From: UBA2784 sp964494625
GTDB taxonomy: Bacteria > Pseudomonadota > Alphaproteobacteria > Micropepsales > Micropepsaceae
NCBI GenBank assembly: GCA_964494625.1
Contig: CAZBRT010000001.1
Location: 744,001 to 808,000 of the forward strand
Direction: 5' to 3'
DNA length: 64,000 nt
The translations under genes and the position numbers were made by a program. Below are positions 44,101-52,158 of the stretch, piece after piece. Numbering within the stretch: the stretch's first letter is position 1; the number at the start of each line of letters is the position of its first letter. Below the pieces are notes generated by a model. The model had not been told where the DNA came from. It searched no databases and was given only the letters and a program-made list of their open reading frames with translations.

Positions 44101-47100
44101 TCGGGCCTTGAGGTCGGCAACAATGCCGATGGCTCCGACTTCTATCAGTACATCACGACGATCCTGAGCACGTTCAACGGCAATCTCAGCGACGGTGCCT
44201 TCATCTACAGCACGTTTGACGACAGCTACGTGATCCAGTCATTCGCGGCTGTGTTCAGCGATTTCAGCTACAGCGTCTATGGCTCGGGCGTTGATATCCA
44301 GACGTCGGCCTATGACGGGACCGACCTCTACCAGTATGTGTACTTCCTCGGTTCACGCGCCTACGCCAATGCCTATGATGGCCTGTCGATCGACAGCACG
44401 CTTGATGACAGCTACATGTACCAGTGGGTCGCGATTGACGACTCGTTCCTCTACGACAACGGCGAAGACGGCATCAATTGGGATACCGACCTTGCGAATG
44501 GATCAGCAAGCGTCCAGTACGGCTTCGTCTATGACTCCACCGTCGACGGCAACGGCGACGATGGTCTCGACATCGACAATGCGAATGACGGGTCGTTCCA
44601 GGTCCAGTCGCTTTATGTCTATGGCTCGACCTTTGACGGCAACAATGATGACGGCATTGACGCCAACAACAGCGTGACGGGTGCGGGCCTGACCCTGCAG
44701 TTCCTCGACATCACCAATTCGTCGATGTCGGGTAACGGCGACAACGGCATGGAAGTCTACAACTATGTCGGTGGCGGCAGCCTGCTCGCCCAGGTCATCG
44801 TGATCGATCCGACCTATGTCGATGAGAATGGCGGCAACGGTCTCGAAGTCATCACGGCTGTGACCGATGCGTCAGTTGGCCTGCTTTATGTTGATCTGCT
44901 CGACAGCTCCTTCGACGGCAATGCCGAGTACGGTGCCTATATCTCGAGCGGCGCGTCCTATGGCTCGACGATCTTCAGCGACATCTATATCGACAACAGC
45001 ACGTTTGACGAAAATGGCGAAGGCGGCCTGTTCGTCGGCAATTACGCGTTCTTCGACGCGTTCTTTGGTTCGACGGTCGACATCGATGACTCGTCGTTTG
45101 ACTACAATGGCGGCCGCGGCGTCATCGTCGTGAACAGCGCGGTGGGTGGTGGCGCTGGCCTTGAGACCTATTTCTTCTCCAATGTCTATGTCGATGACAC
45201 GAGCATGGACAACAATGGTGCCGAGGGTTTCCTCACCAGCAACATTGCCGGGCCCTATGGCTATCTTGAGCAGCTGGTTGTCATCACTGACAGCACGGCT
45301 GATTACAACGCCGGCACAGGCATAGGCGCCATCAATACGGCCTTCTTCGGCGGCTACATCGACCAGACGCTGATCGCCGCCTATGTCTCCGCCTCCAACA
45401 ATGGCGGCGATGGCGTTGGCGTTACCAATTATGCCCTCTTCGGCACTGTGTATCAGGCGACCGGTCTTTACTTCTCGACCTTCAACGACAACACCTATAG
45501 CGGCGTGCATGTCGTCAATACCGGCATCTACGGCACCATCGGCCAGACGCTCATCGGTGCCTATATCGACGGATCCGATAACGGCGTGAATGGTGTGCTG
45601 GTCGAAACCAGCCTTTACAGCAGCCTGTTTGGCCAGGGGGTCGGGCTCTACTACTCGTCCTTCACCGGCAACGGCTATGACGGCGTTGAGGTGGGCCTGG
45701 ATTCAAGCGGCAGCCTCTCCTTCTCGGTCGTTGTGCTTGATAACGTCACGGCGTCGGCAAATTACGGCAACGGTTTTGTCGTGACGAATGACGCGGATTA
45801 CGGATCGCTCGTCTATCAGACGGTCTACTTCACCGAGAGCTATTTCGATGACAACGGCGGCAGCGGCGTCGTCATCACGAACTACGCCGATGGTGCGGCG
45901 ATCCTCCAGACTGTCCTTGGCGTCTATAATTCGGCGTCGGGCAACTATTATGACGGCATCTACATCGCCAGCAACTCGACGAACTACGGTTATGTCGGCC
46001 AGCTGGTCGGGCTCTACTACACGCTTGCTGCCTATAACGGTGATGACGGCATCGAGATCAATGCATTCTCGTCCTATGACGGCGTGACGCTCCAGGATGC
46101 GACGATTGCCTTGGCGCTGATCGGCTTCAATGGCGATGACGGTGTATCGACAAATACTGGCTCGAGGAATGCTGGCTCTGTTACGTACCAGACGGTCGAG
46201 ATCTACTATGCTGCCATCGGCTACAACGGCGATGACGGCGTCTCGTCCTACAATGGCTCGATCTTCGGAGGCCTGACTGTCGGCTCACTCTATGTCCATG
46301 ACTCGATCATCGGGCTCAATGCTGATGACGGTGTCTCGGTGCAGAATTATTCGTATTTCTCCAGTACGCTGGCCCAATACACGACGGTCAACTATACCTA
46401 TGTCGTCTACAACGGTGGCGACGGCATCTATGTGGACAATAATTCCGCCATCTTCAGCTATTTGCTGAACGATGTGACGGTTGCCTACACGCTGGTGGAC
46501 GGCAATCTTGATGACGGCATCGACATCCAGTCCTCTGCCATCGGCTTCTCCGGCGTTTACCAGTACACGCTGATCTTCAGCTCGGCGGTGACTGACAACG
46601 TCTATTCAGGCATCGAGATCGGAACGGCGTCGGTTCTTTACTCGCTCGCGATCCAGGGCACGATCGTTGCCGGTACCACCGTAACCGGCAACGGCGCGAA
46701 CGGCATTGTGATCGGCAACTTTGCCGATCCGTCTTTGCTGTACCAGGAAGTTTACATCGTTGACTCGACCATTGCCGGCAATACCGGCGACGGCATCTAT
46801 GTGTCGAACGTGGCGTATGATGCGGGCACGATCCTCGACCACACGCTGATTGTCGTTGACACCTACATTGGCAGCAACACTGGCAACGGCATCGGGACGA
46901 ACTCGTATTCGGCCGAAGGCGCTGTCATCAACACGCGCCTTTATCTCGATGGCGTTCTTGTCCTCGGCAATTATGGCGACGGCGTGCATGTCGAAACGCT
47001 GGCTGCCGATGGCGGCTATGTGTTCGGGCTTGTCGACATCTATGAGAGCGCGCTCAGCCTCAACGGCGATGACGGCCTGGATGTGAGGATGGAGGCGGTT

Positions 47101-49206
47101 TATGACGACTCGTTTGCGTACGGGATCGTCGAAGTCGACTACAGCTACTTTGACTTCAATGGCGGCGACGGTATCGAGATCGAATCCTATGCGCGCAACG
47201 GCTCGTATGGATATGAGGCGTATGCCCTGATCGGCGTAAGTATCGCCAACTCGCAGGCGACGTATAACGGCGATGACGGCATCTGGGTGGGCGCCTTCGC
47301 CTATGGCTACGCTGGCTCACTCGTCTTCGCCTCGTTTGGCTTCGTCTACACGGGCTACAATGACGACGATGGCATCCAGCTCGGTTCGTACGGCTACGGC
47401 TACGGTGCGGATGCCACTGTCGGCCTCACGCTCGGGTTTGTTGCTTCCTACCAGAATGGCGACGACGGACTTGATGCCGGTGCCACCGCCTCAGACGATG
47501 GCGATGCCTATACGCTGGTCATCGGTTTGGCTCCGAGCTACTTCGGCGACAATTACGACGACGGCATTTTCCTGGATGCCGACGGTGCGGATTACGGCTC
47601 CGCGAGCGTGGCGGCTTTCATCGCCTTCTCGGAAATCGTCGAGAACGGCAGCGACGGTGTCGACATGGACGCCTACGCCCAATATGGCGGGTATGCCGCG
47701 ACATCGTTCGGCGGTTATGATGTCATCATCGCGTTCAACTATGACCGCGGTATCGAGGGCTACAGCTACGCCAGAACGTATGGTTCGGTTGCCATGTCTG
47801 CCTCCCTGGCCGACTCCTATGTGGTCAACAATTTCGGTGATGGCATCGGCCTCTTCGCCTATGGCTATGACGCCGGGTACGTGGCGAACTTTGTCGGCCT
47901 CGACAATACCGACGTCTATTTCAACTACGGTTATGGCGTGATCTCGTCGGTCTATGCCGATGGCGTGTTCGTGGCGGTAAACCTCATCGACATCGAATAC
48001 TCATCGATCGGGCCAAACCTCTTCGGCAATGTGGTGCTGGATACCTACGTGACGGATGCCTTCGTGTCGGTGAACGTACTCGACATCTATGAGACGGAGA
48101 TCTTTGGTGCCGTCTATGGCGACAATATCCTGGTGGATGTTGACGTGACGGACGCCGCCTTTGCCTTGGTCGATATCGAGATGGATGGGGTCTATACTAG
48201 CTTTGCGGATGAGAGCGGCTTTGACGCCGTGATCGAACTCACCAATGTCAGCTATGCCGATATCGACGTGTCGGTCACCGATTTCACCTCGCGGTACAAT
48301 GGCGAGGACGGCTTCGGTCTTACCGTCAACAATGACTCCAGCAACGTCTATATGACCGCCTACTTCTATGACGCCTATGCCGGCGACAACGCCGACGACG
48401 GCTTCGAGTTCGACATCAATACGTCGGGCACCGGGTACACGTTCTCGGCCATCAATGCCTACTACATGGTTGCCACCGACAACGGCGTCGGCGCTGCCTC
48501 GAACAACGGCATCGACATCGAGTTCAACATCTCGGGCTATGGCGAAGGTGTGCACCTGGTTGACCTGACCCAGTCAGGCGGCGGCTACAACACCGGCAGC
48601 GGTATCATCGTGCGCACCACGGTCTCTGACTACGGTCAGGGCTATGTCGGGGTGGACATGTACAATATCGGTGTCTACCGGAACGATGTGCATGGCGTCG
48701 CCGTGACGACGAACAACTCGGATGACGGTGTGCTCTACACCTACACCTATATCGGCCGCTTCAACCCGTATGTGTTCGACGGGTTCTCGATCTACTCGGG
48801 CGTCCATGGTGTGGTGATCCGCAACACGGCGTCGGATGATGCGGTGACGGTGGCGGATACGGTGCTCTACCAGATGACGTCGTCGGGCAATACCGGCAAC
48901 GGCTTCGACATCCGTGACACCACGACCGGCTATGGCGGCATCGTCCACAATGTGATCATGGATCTCGACTATGCCGACAACAACGGCAACCTCGCGCTCT
49001 ATGTGCTGGCTGATGGTTATGGCGTCAATCAGGAGATCGATGGCGACTTCAACGACTTCATCAACTCCGGCAACTTCTACGATGTCTATGCCTATGCCGG
49101 AAATTACGCCTACCAGAACATCGACATCGACAACACGAACTACGGCTTCTTCGGCTTCGGCGATGATGGCACGGGCGTGAACCAGAACGTGAGCATCACG
49201 CCGTAA
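38113..49206 (+). CDS. Giant inverse-autotransporter-like beta-helix adhesin (3,697 residues)
   Basis: The ATG at 38113 follows GGGGGAC and starts a signal peptide (RTRLLTGVAGLALAAGGAPL, then ALA) with a 25-residue leader; a GTG at 37972 would add 47 residues. Residues ~53-300 form a beta-barrel domain like inverse autotransporters (type Ve), with alternating strands and the closing line LDRRMVDPIRRYDSVYARVG. A linker with LVYVDNTTNGNGTYAAPETL caps a parallel beta-helix. From about residue 402 to the end come ~100 coils of ~31 residues, each with NGDDGI-type turns, a GV/I-hydrophobic strand and a recurrent Q (VYQ, VLQ) in a second strand. There is no Ig-like, LysM or LPxTG part and no C-terminal barrel. 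I find no lysine or cysteine after residue ~401. It is a surface adhesin or a stiff fibre; the ligand is unknown. A terminator follows. Confidence 0.8.
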   Translation: MRSNIQGSEVAGFGGEGLSLRTRLLTGVAGLALAAGGAPLALADDHAASEPSKWQPFIELSGKIGDETQRGAVQVFVPLWQDTTSMVFGRAVATFDDEDQSFGTIGGGYRTMVNPEWILGAYGFYDFVNTAEDHSFDQFSVGVEFMSEDWDFRANAYFADDTREDVARLNGVYLGTKFNTSIQIHRGIEAAYSGVDGEVGYRIFSGETFETRVFLGGFHFESDEVAFDDLTGPKGRIEARIYDLDFLGPQSRVTLTGEITDDNVRDTEGFIGLELRIPLGFGEESPALTGLDRRMVDPIRRYDSVYARVGLDEGEDIIASTNLGDSNVTDTLVYVDNTTNGNGTYAAPETLADGILLAAVNHGAGSDGIIVALDATGDILTTGNNQLYDGQALLGGGMTVKITGADTGAVYYWTFQGSRPTIEGTNGANNIIELGDENWIQNVDFEGNFSSAIYGFNSTAFEIADIAVDGTLGGEYGVYIRTSGSSSIGNSPSLINGFTSSYIWYSEFRDLGTDGIYFYTTASDGGAATQRIQIRSNDFLFIGQDGIDFWTGMYAGSDVDQFITLFNNYMYSIGDQGVDFASQAGGAGSTIDSNVTMFDTTVIFAGDEGVDFFTGAYNSGRNTLNLYAGYTLVFGSDVGFELYATSDTSGLAQQFVSIYDLDVDFNGTGLRVIAYSDDFADTDQTIFVNNMSANFDAYNGVYIQAEAYDYGDIDQFIYIDNFSIYAAGDSGIAMYGYADDGASTLSILSLDDGNIGYSGDHGILMDNDAYDFASSVQLLFVDDSSIYGNDLSGILAFNTAGYYSFAYQGIFVDDSYIGSNDYAGIGQYSVAFRGATAVARIDVDDSFVGFNGTHGIFQYASAFTYGSSYHSIDLYDTYVWFNGWDGINIYQFATTAGLVIGDFYAYDLSIFANGLDGLQATSVAIGNAGYFDAAIAYLDVDFISSFSGFNGDDGIDIDVYAYNPVGGGGALASQDIDIIDSAVSFNGDNGLEFDAAAVGLDATAAQNVFIDPTYIGNNGDDGIATTASASYQGLVVQSLAIYDTQIYNNYNNGIEMDNVAFAGGVILSTLYTYFTDIEGNGLDGISIDNFAAGYYAGALYDYASTIQQLLFFGAGSVSYNGDDGIDVYNYALNGGAIYQDAVVYLLTVYDNADDGLVVTSIANDSYLGLATSTLAEWFIGYSYFGSQDVGIAFAQFSGYYGYGIQDVTIVGTTSTNNNVGGYFVAVSDGAYTLAYQSVYIGYSNFSDNQYLGLGFIAAGTDNFGTAFGVAAQVVTINGTYVDSTNAGDGMFVGAYAGDDYGRTFQLFYINYSSFDGNADDGMDLGSSAYQGIVQQYFYVSNSTIDGNYGSGIEWANYHTEYSLGLQSLYLYNSSASYNAVYGVGIYNDTSYGSYLQQDVDVVFSAIDSNGSLGLGQLNVAYYNSRISASVDVFGSSVSYNDDYGIAIGNFAVDGSVIYSFNSVAFSYVNGNYDDNLHIENYAAVFSGVLNVNYLFASTFNNSTYGDGIDIYNDAYLFGTVINVTYADFVSANYNYYDGISVHNDAYLFGYITQVLDVYVASFNGNGDNGIEVNSEAYLVGYVASINYLDFVSASYNGNNGIQISNYAGPIGYVYSYTFGNYVFANENGTDGAQVNNFANSGYIYNIFDMTDSSFNDNGDDGVNVSTVGVAGALILQYTGIHDSTVNGNGNNGLEVFTGAYSGSIVGQLVVVDPSQVNSNANDGINVVNVADFGAIYQTLLVYGNAGTYNTVNENGDDGIDITNNASYGFIDQFVYVGYTNIIGNGDDGFVVTTNAYVSTVYQDNLFYVANLNENGDDGVAIYNDMDFSFVLQSAVFLYSDVDNNGGDGVDIYNDVYDSTLGQLVYSYASSFDGNYFYGIVSQTNADFSFVYQGIALVYSSVSDNGFGGVYAGFNVYGSLLYQNLLIDSSAINENGGDGVYVNIYADLSTVISEVFVVDSDVFYNGGDGIDFYNTVTDSYLYQTIVVFGSYVNGNGGSGLEVGNNADGSDFYQYITTILSTFNGNLSDGAFIYSTFDDSYVIQSFAAVFSDFSYSVYGSGVDIQTSAYDGTDLYQYVYFLGSRAYANAYDGLSIDSTLDDSYMYQWVAIDDSFLYDNGEDGINWDTDLANGSASVQYGFVYDSTVDGNGDDGLDIDNANDGSFQVQSLYVYGSTFDGNNDDGIDANNSVTGAGLTLQFLDITNSSMSGNGDNGMEVYNYVGGGSLLAQVIVIDPTYVDENGGNGLEVITAVTDASVGLLYVDLLDSSFDGNAEYGAYISSGASYGSTIFSDIYIDNSTFDENGEGGLFVGNYAFFDAFFGSTVDIDDSSFDYNGGRGVIVVNSAVGGGAGLETYFFSNVYVDDTSMDNNGAEGFLTSNIAGPYGYLEQLVVITDSTADYNAGTGIGAINTAFFGGYIDQTLIAAYVSASNNGGDGVGVTNYALFGTVYQATGLYFSTFNDNTYSGVHVVNTGIYGTIGQTLIGAYIDGSDNGVNGVLVETSLYSSLFGQGVGLYYSSFTGNGYDGVEVGLDSSGSLSFSVVVLDNVTASANYGNGFVVTNDADYGSLVYQTVYFTESYFDDNGGSGVVITNYADGAAILQTVLGVYNSASGNYYDGIYIASNSTNYGYVGQLVGLYYTLAAYNGDDGIEINAFSSYDGVTLQDATIALALIGFNGDDGVSTNTGSRNAGSVTYQTVEIYYAAIGYNGDDGVSSYNGSIFGGLTVGSLYVHDSIIGLNADDGVSVQNYSYFSSTLAQYTTVNYTYVVYNGGDGIYVDNNSAIFSYLLNDVTVAYTLVDGNLDDGIDIQSSAIGFSGVYQYTLIFSSAVTDNVYSGIEIGTASVLYSLAIQGTIVAGTTVTGNGANGIVIGNFADPSLLYQEVYIVDSTIAGNTGDGIYVSNVAYDAGTILDHTLIVVDTYIGSNTGNGIGTNSYSAEGAVINTRLYLDGVLVLGNYGDGVHVETLAADGGYVFGLVDIYESALSLNGDDGLDVRMEAVYDDSFAYGIVEVDYSYFDFNGGDGIEIESYARNGSYGYEAYALIGVSIANSQATYNGDDGIWVGAFAYGYAGSLVFASFGFVYTGYNDDDGIQLGSYGYGYGADATVGLTLGFVASYQNGDDGLDAGATASDDGDAYTLVIGLAPSYFGDNYDDGIFLDADGADYGSASVAAFIAFSEIVENGSDGVDMDAYAQYGGYAATSFGGYDVIIAFNYDRGIEGYSYARTYGSVAMSASLADSYVVNNFGDGIGLFAYGYDAGYVANFVGLDNTDVYFNYGYGVISSVYADGVFVAVNLIDIEYSSIGPNLFGNVVLDTYVTDAFVSVNVLDIYETEIFGAVYGDNILVDVDVTDAAFALVDIEMDGVYTSFADESGFDAVIELTNVSYADIDVSVTDFTSRYNGEDGFGLTVNNDSSNVYMTAYFYDAYAGDNADDGFEFDINTSGTGYTFSAINAYYMVATDNGVGAASNNGIDIEFNISGYGEGVHLVDLTQSGGGYNTGSGIIVRTTVSDYGQGYVGVDMYNIGVYRNDVHGVAVTTNNSDDGVLYTYTYIGRFNPYVFDGFSIYSGVHGVVIRNTASDDAVTVADTVLYQMTSSGNTGNGFDIRDTTTGYGGIVHNVIMDLDYADNNGNLALYVLADGYGVNQEIDGDFNDFINSGNFYDVYAYAGNYAYQNIDIDNTNYGFFGFGDDGTGVNQNVSITP
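39340..49000 (+). repeat. About 100 diverged ~93-bp coding repeats
   Basis: Within the adhesin, a protein period of 30-33 residues recurs from about 39340 to 49000, most visible as AAC/AAT-GGC-GAT/GAC-GAT/GAC-GGC-ATC (NGDDGI). No two units look identical over their full length, so the array is old and diverged rather than a recent tandem expansion. Confidence 0.88.
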
Positions 49207-49246
49207 GGCCTGACCTCACGGTTACATGACAACTTCTACCTTGCAG

Positions 49247-49283
49247 ACGGCGGGTCCTTTCCAGGGCCCGCCGTTTGGCTTTT
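49247..49283 (+). terminator. Rho-independent terminator after the adhesin gene
   Basis: ACGGCGGGTCC-TTTCCA-GGGCCCGCCGT (11 pairs, one G-T) followed by TTGGCTTTT, 41 bases after the stop. It separates the adhesin from the sulfotransferase gene, so the two are probably separate transcripts. Confidence 0.9.
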
Positions 49284-49483
49284 GAGGGGGGGCTCTCAGG
49301 TGCCACCTCAGGATAGGCGCCATCCGGTCCCATCTGCGTGCATTGGTTAACTCTCTCCGGATCAACCGCGATTTCCCGAGCCTTGCGGGCACCATGTGCG
49401 GGCGGCCGCTTGCCACCAATGCAGGCAAAACGTAAGAGCTTGCGATCCGCAGGCCTTTTGCCCCGGATGAAACAGGTGAAACC

Positions 49484-51355
49484 ATGACCACGCGACCCAA
49501 TATGGGCCGGCCGCAAGGCCACCCCATGGGCCAGCAGCGCCCCGGACAGCCGGGCCAGCCGCAGCAGGACCAGCCGCAACTTCCGCCGCCCAACCCCGAA
49601 GAAATCGCTGCCCTGCTCAAGGAAGGCACCGAAGCGTTCAACCGCAAAGAGTTTCCCCTTGCCGAGTTGCGCGCGCTTGAACTCGTGCAGAAGGCGCCCG
49701 GCCATGTCGAGGGGCTCTCGCTCCTCTACCGGCTGAAGCGGCAGGCGAACAAGACCGACGAGGCGATCAATCTGCTTCGCCGCCTCGGCAAGCGCGACCC
49801 GAACATCCTCTGGGTGCAGCTGGATGCCGCCCAGATGCTTTTCTTCAAGGGCGACCGCGGCGAGTGCGAGATTTTCGCGCGCAACGCGATCCGGCTCGCC
49901 CCGCGCAATCCGACGGCCCACCAGATCATGGGCATGATCCTGACCGAAACGAACCGGACGCTGGCCGGCGAGTGGCATTATCGCCGCGCGCTGGAATTGT
50001 CGGGTCCGCAAAGCCGCCTCTGCGCCAATCTTGCCAACAATCTCAAGAACCAGGGCAAGATGGACGAGAGCGAGTATTATTTCCGCGAGGCCGTGCGCCT
50101 TGAGCCCAAGAACTATGCCGCCGTGATGGGCTGGGCGCGCATGGAAGAAGCGCGCCGCAATTTCGACCGCTCCTGGGAACTGATCGAGGAAGCCGGCAAG
50201 CTGGTCAAGGATCCGCCGCCCGACATGCGTCTTGCGCGCGCGGTGCTCTATGGCCGCAAAAAGGATTACGACAAGGCGCTGACCGAGCTCACGCTGGAGA
50301 AGAAGGAAGTCGAGGCTGCAGCCGGCAAGGACGAGCGCGCGCGCAGTGCGGCGGGCCTCAACTCGATGCATCTGCTCGAGCGCGGTCGTTTGCTCGACAA
50401 GATGGGCCGCTTTGACGAGGCGTGGGCCGACTTTGCCGAAGGCAAGCGCCTGGTGCGCGAAGTGCAGGGCCGGCGCTATGGCGAAAAGATGGCGCTGGAA
50501 TTGTCACGCCGCCTGAAGACCTTCTTCACACGCCAGCGCTTGTCGCTCCTGCCGCGTGCGACCGTCAACAAGGATATGCCGCAACCGCTTTTCATCGTCG
50601 GCTTCCCGCGTTCGGGCACGACGATGGTGGAACAGACGCTGACCGCACATCCCAACATGTGTGCGGGCGACGAGCTGCCCTTCATCAACGACATCACGCG
50701 CGTGCTGCCGCGGATGCTGAACAGCCCGCTGCAATATCCCGAAGCGCTGGCTGACCTCTGGATGGGCGACAACCAGCTCGCCCTCGACAATCTGCGCGAC
50801 TTCTATCTCAAGCGCACGGAGCAGCTGGGCATCCTGCGTGACGGTGTGCATTATTTCACCGACAAGATGCCGCTCAACGAAACGCATCTCGGGCTGATCT
50901 CGCTCCTCTTTCCGGAGTCGCCGATCATCCATCTGATCCGCCATCCGCTCGATACGTTCACGTCGGTGTGGTCGAACTACCTGACCCACGGTTTCAACTG
51001 CGCCTTCGACATGACGACGATCGCCAAGCACCAGATGCTGGTTGCCGATCTTGTCGAGCACTATCGTGTCAATCTCGACATGAAGTACATGCCGGTGCGC
51101 TATGAGGACATCGTGGCGGACCAGGAGCCGCATGTGCGCAAGCTGCTCGACTTTGTGGGCGAGCCGTTTGATCCGCGCTGCCTGCAGTTCCACGAGAATG
51201 TGCGCTATGCCCGCACCGCCTCGTACGCGCAGGTGACGGAGAAGCTCTATGACAGCTCGAAGTACCGCTACCGGAACTATGTGAAGCACATGGTACCGGT
51301 GATCGAAATCCTCGATCCGCTGATCAAGAAGCTGGGATACGAAGTCGAGATGTGA
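49484..51355 (+). CDS. TPR-repeat sulfotransferase
   Basis: A 623-residue protein. Residues 1-45 are Pro/Gln-rich and probably unordered. Residues ~45-340 carry TPR-like helix pairs (for example NRKEFPLAELRALELVQKAP and YYFREAVRLEPKNYAAVMGW). The sulfotransferase domain (365-623) has the 5'-phosphosulfate loop LFIVGFPRSGTTMVEQTL and the 3' site IIHLIRHPLDTFTSVWSNYL. It lacks a signal peptide, so it would act in the cytosol. The TPR part may hold a protein substrate. It is the next gene after the Tyr-rich adhesin, 277 bp on, same strand, behind a terminator. Protein tyrosine sulfation is a guess from that context. Confidence 0.9.
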   Translation: MTTRPNMGRPQGHPMGQQRPGQPGQPQQDQPQLPPPNPEEIAALLKEGTEAFNRKEFPLAELRALELVQKAPGHVEGLSLLYRLKRQANKTDEAINLLRRLGKRDPNILWVQLDAAQMLFFKGDRGECEIFARNAIRLAPRNPTAHQIMGMILTETNRTLAGEWHYRRALELSGPQSRLCANLANNLKNQGKMDESEYYFREAVRLEPKNYAAVMGWARMEEARRNFDRSWELIEEAGKLVKDPPPDMRLARAVLYGRKKDYDKALTELTLEKKEVEAAAGKDERARSAAGLNSMHLLERGRLLDKMGRFDEAWADFAEGKRLVREVQGRRYGEKMALELSRRLKTFFTRQRLSLLPRATVNKDMPQPLFIVGFPRSGTTMVEQTLTAHPNMCAGDELPFINDITRVLPRMLNSPLQYPEALADLWMGDNQLALDNLRDFYLKRTEQLGILRDGVHYFTDKMPLNETHLGLISLLFPESPIIHLIRHPLDTFTSVWSNYLTHGFNCAFDMTTIAKHQMLVADLVEHYRVNLDMKYMPVRYEDIVADQEPHVRKLLDFVGEPFDPRCLQFHENVRYARTASYAQVTEKLYDSSKYRYRNYVKHMVPVIEILDPLIKKLGYEVEM

Positions 51356-51368
51356 GCTTTGCTGCCTG

Positions 51369-51488
51369 TTCCCTCTCCCCTTTGGGGAGAGGGCAGGGTG
51401 AGGGGCTTCTTCGCTGTCACGCGAACGACCCCTCACGAAATTTGCTGGAGCAAATTTCTGCTCTCCCCTTAGAGGGGAGAGCGAAGAA
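51369..51488. repeat. Intergenic repeat with paired hairpins, copy 2
   Basis: TTCCCTCTCCCC...GGGGAGAGGGCAGGGTGAGG, then CCCCTCACGAAATTTGCTG, GCAAATTTCT, CTCTCCCC and GGGGAGAGCGAAGAA. The block order matches 20656-20805. It fills the gap between two converging genes and may end both transcripts. Confidence 0.8.
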
Positions 51489-51503
51489 TTTCCCTTTCGT
51501 CTC

Positions 51504-52091
51504 TCACTGACCCTTCTGCAGGCGGTTGGTCACAAGCCAGGTGAAGCAGAGGCGCGAGGCTTCGCGGATGTATTTCTCGCCGTTGGCGGCGATATCCTTT
51601 TCGATCGTGGTCGGCAGGCGCAGATTGACCTTGGGATTGATCTTCATCTTGCGGAAGCCCTTGTTGGACGCATAGTCCCACTTGCCCTGGGCTTCGACCA
51701 CGATCATCTCATTCTTCAGATAGCGGAAGCGCTCATGCGCGATGCGCTTTGAGGTGATGACACCGGCAAAATCGGTCGTCATGTCGAGCACAACGCGCGT
51801 ACCCGCCTTGTTGGGGCTGGGGTTCAAATTGGTGACGACCAACAGGTTGAACTCAAGATCGTCCGAGAGGGTTTCCTTGCGGCCGAAATTGAGCATGCCC
51901 TTCGCCAGGAAGTCGCGCCAATTGGCCAGGACCGACTTCAGATTGGGATGCTGGATCTGCGTCGAGAACATCTCGAGTATCGGCTTTACATCTTTGTTAA
52001 GTGCGGGCGGACCGCCAGCGGCGGAAGCAGAAGGGGCCGCTTTGGCCGAAGATGATGCTGCGCCTGAACTTGCGCCTTTGGCCTCTGCCAT
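51504..52091 (-). CDS. Conserved protein of unknown family
   Basis: I do not recognise this 195-residue protein. It has an Ala/Ser/Gly-rich start (about 25 residues), then a mixed alpha/beta domain: ILEMFSTQIQHPNLKSVLAN, NLLVVTNLNPSPNKAGTRVV, RIAHERFRYLKNEMIVVEAQ, and a helical end. No signal peptide or membrane segment is seen, and the C-terminus carries a single Cys in SRLCFTWLVTNRL. It is a single gene facing the TPR-sulfotransferase tail to tail, with the hairpin repeat between them. Confidence 0.65.
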   Translation of the reverse strand: MAEAKGASSGAASSSAKAAPSASAAGGPPALNKDVKPILEMFSTQIQHPNLKSVLANWRDFLAKGMLNFGRKETLSDDLEFNLLVVTNLNPSPNKAGTRVVLDMTTDFAGVITSKRIAHERFRYLKNEMIVVEAQGKWDYASNKGFRKMKINPKVNLRLPTTIEKDIAANGEKYIREASRLCFTWLVTNRLQKGQ

Positions 52092-52158
52092 TTGCCTGCT
52101 CCTTAGCCCTTGCCGATCCTTTGATGGAGCAACGACTTAACGGGTCAGGCCGCCTGCT

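Noticed and set aside
39340..49000. RTX calcium-binding repeats in the giant protein
   Set aside because: The DGDDG-like turns recall RTX, but the nonapeptide GGxGxDxUx is absent and the period is about 31 residues, which fits a beta-helix without RTX motifs.
49196..50371. Minus-strand frame of 391 residues opposite the TPR-sulfotransferase
   Set aside because: It overlaps the clear TPR region and the adhesin terminator, and reads as a complement of TPR codons.
38113..51355. Adhesin and TPR-sulfotransferase as one operon
   Set aside because: A strong terminator at 49247-49283 and a 277-bp gap argue for separate transcripts; only functional linkage is proposed.
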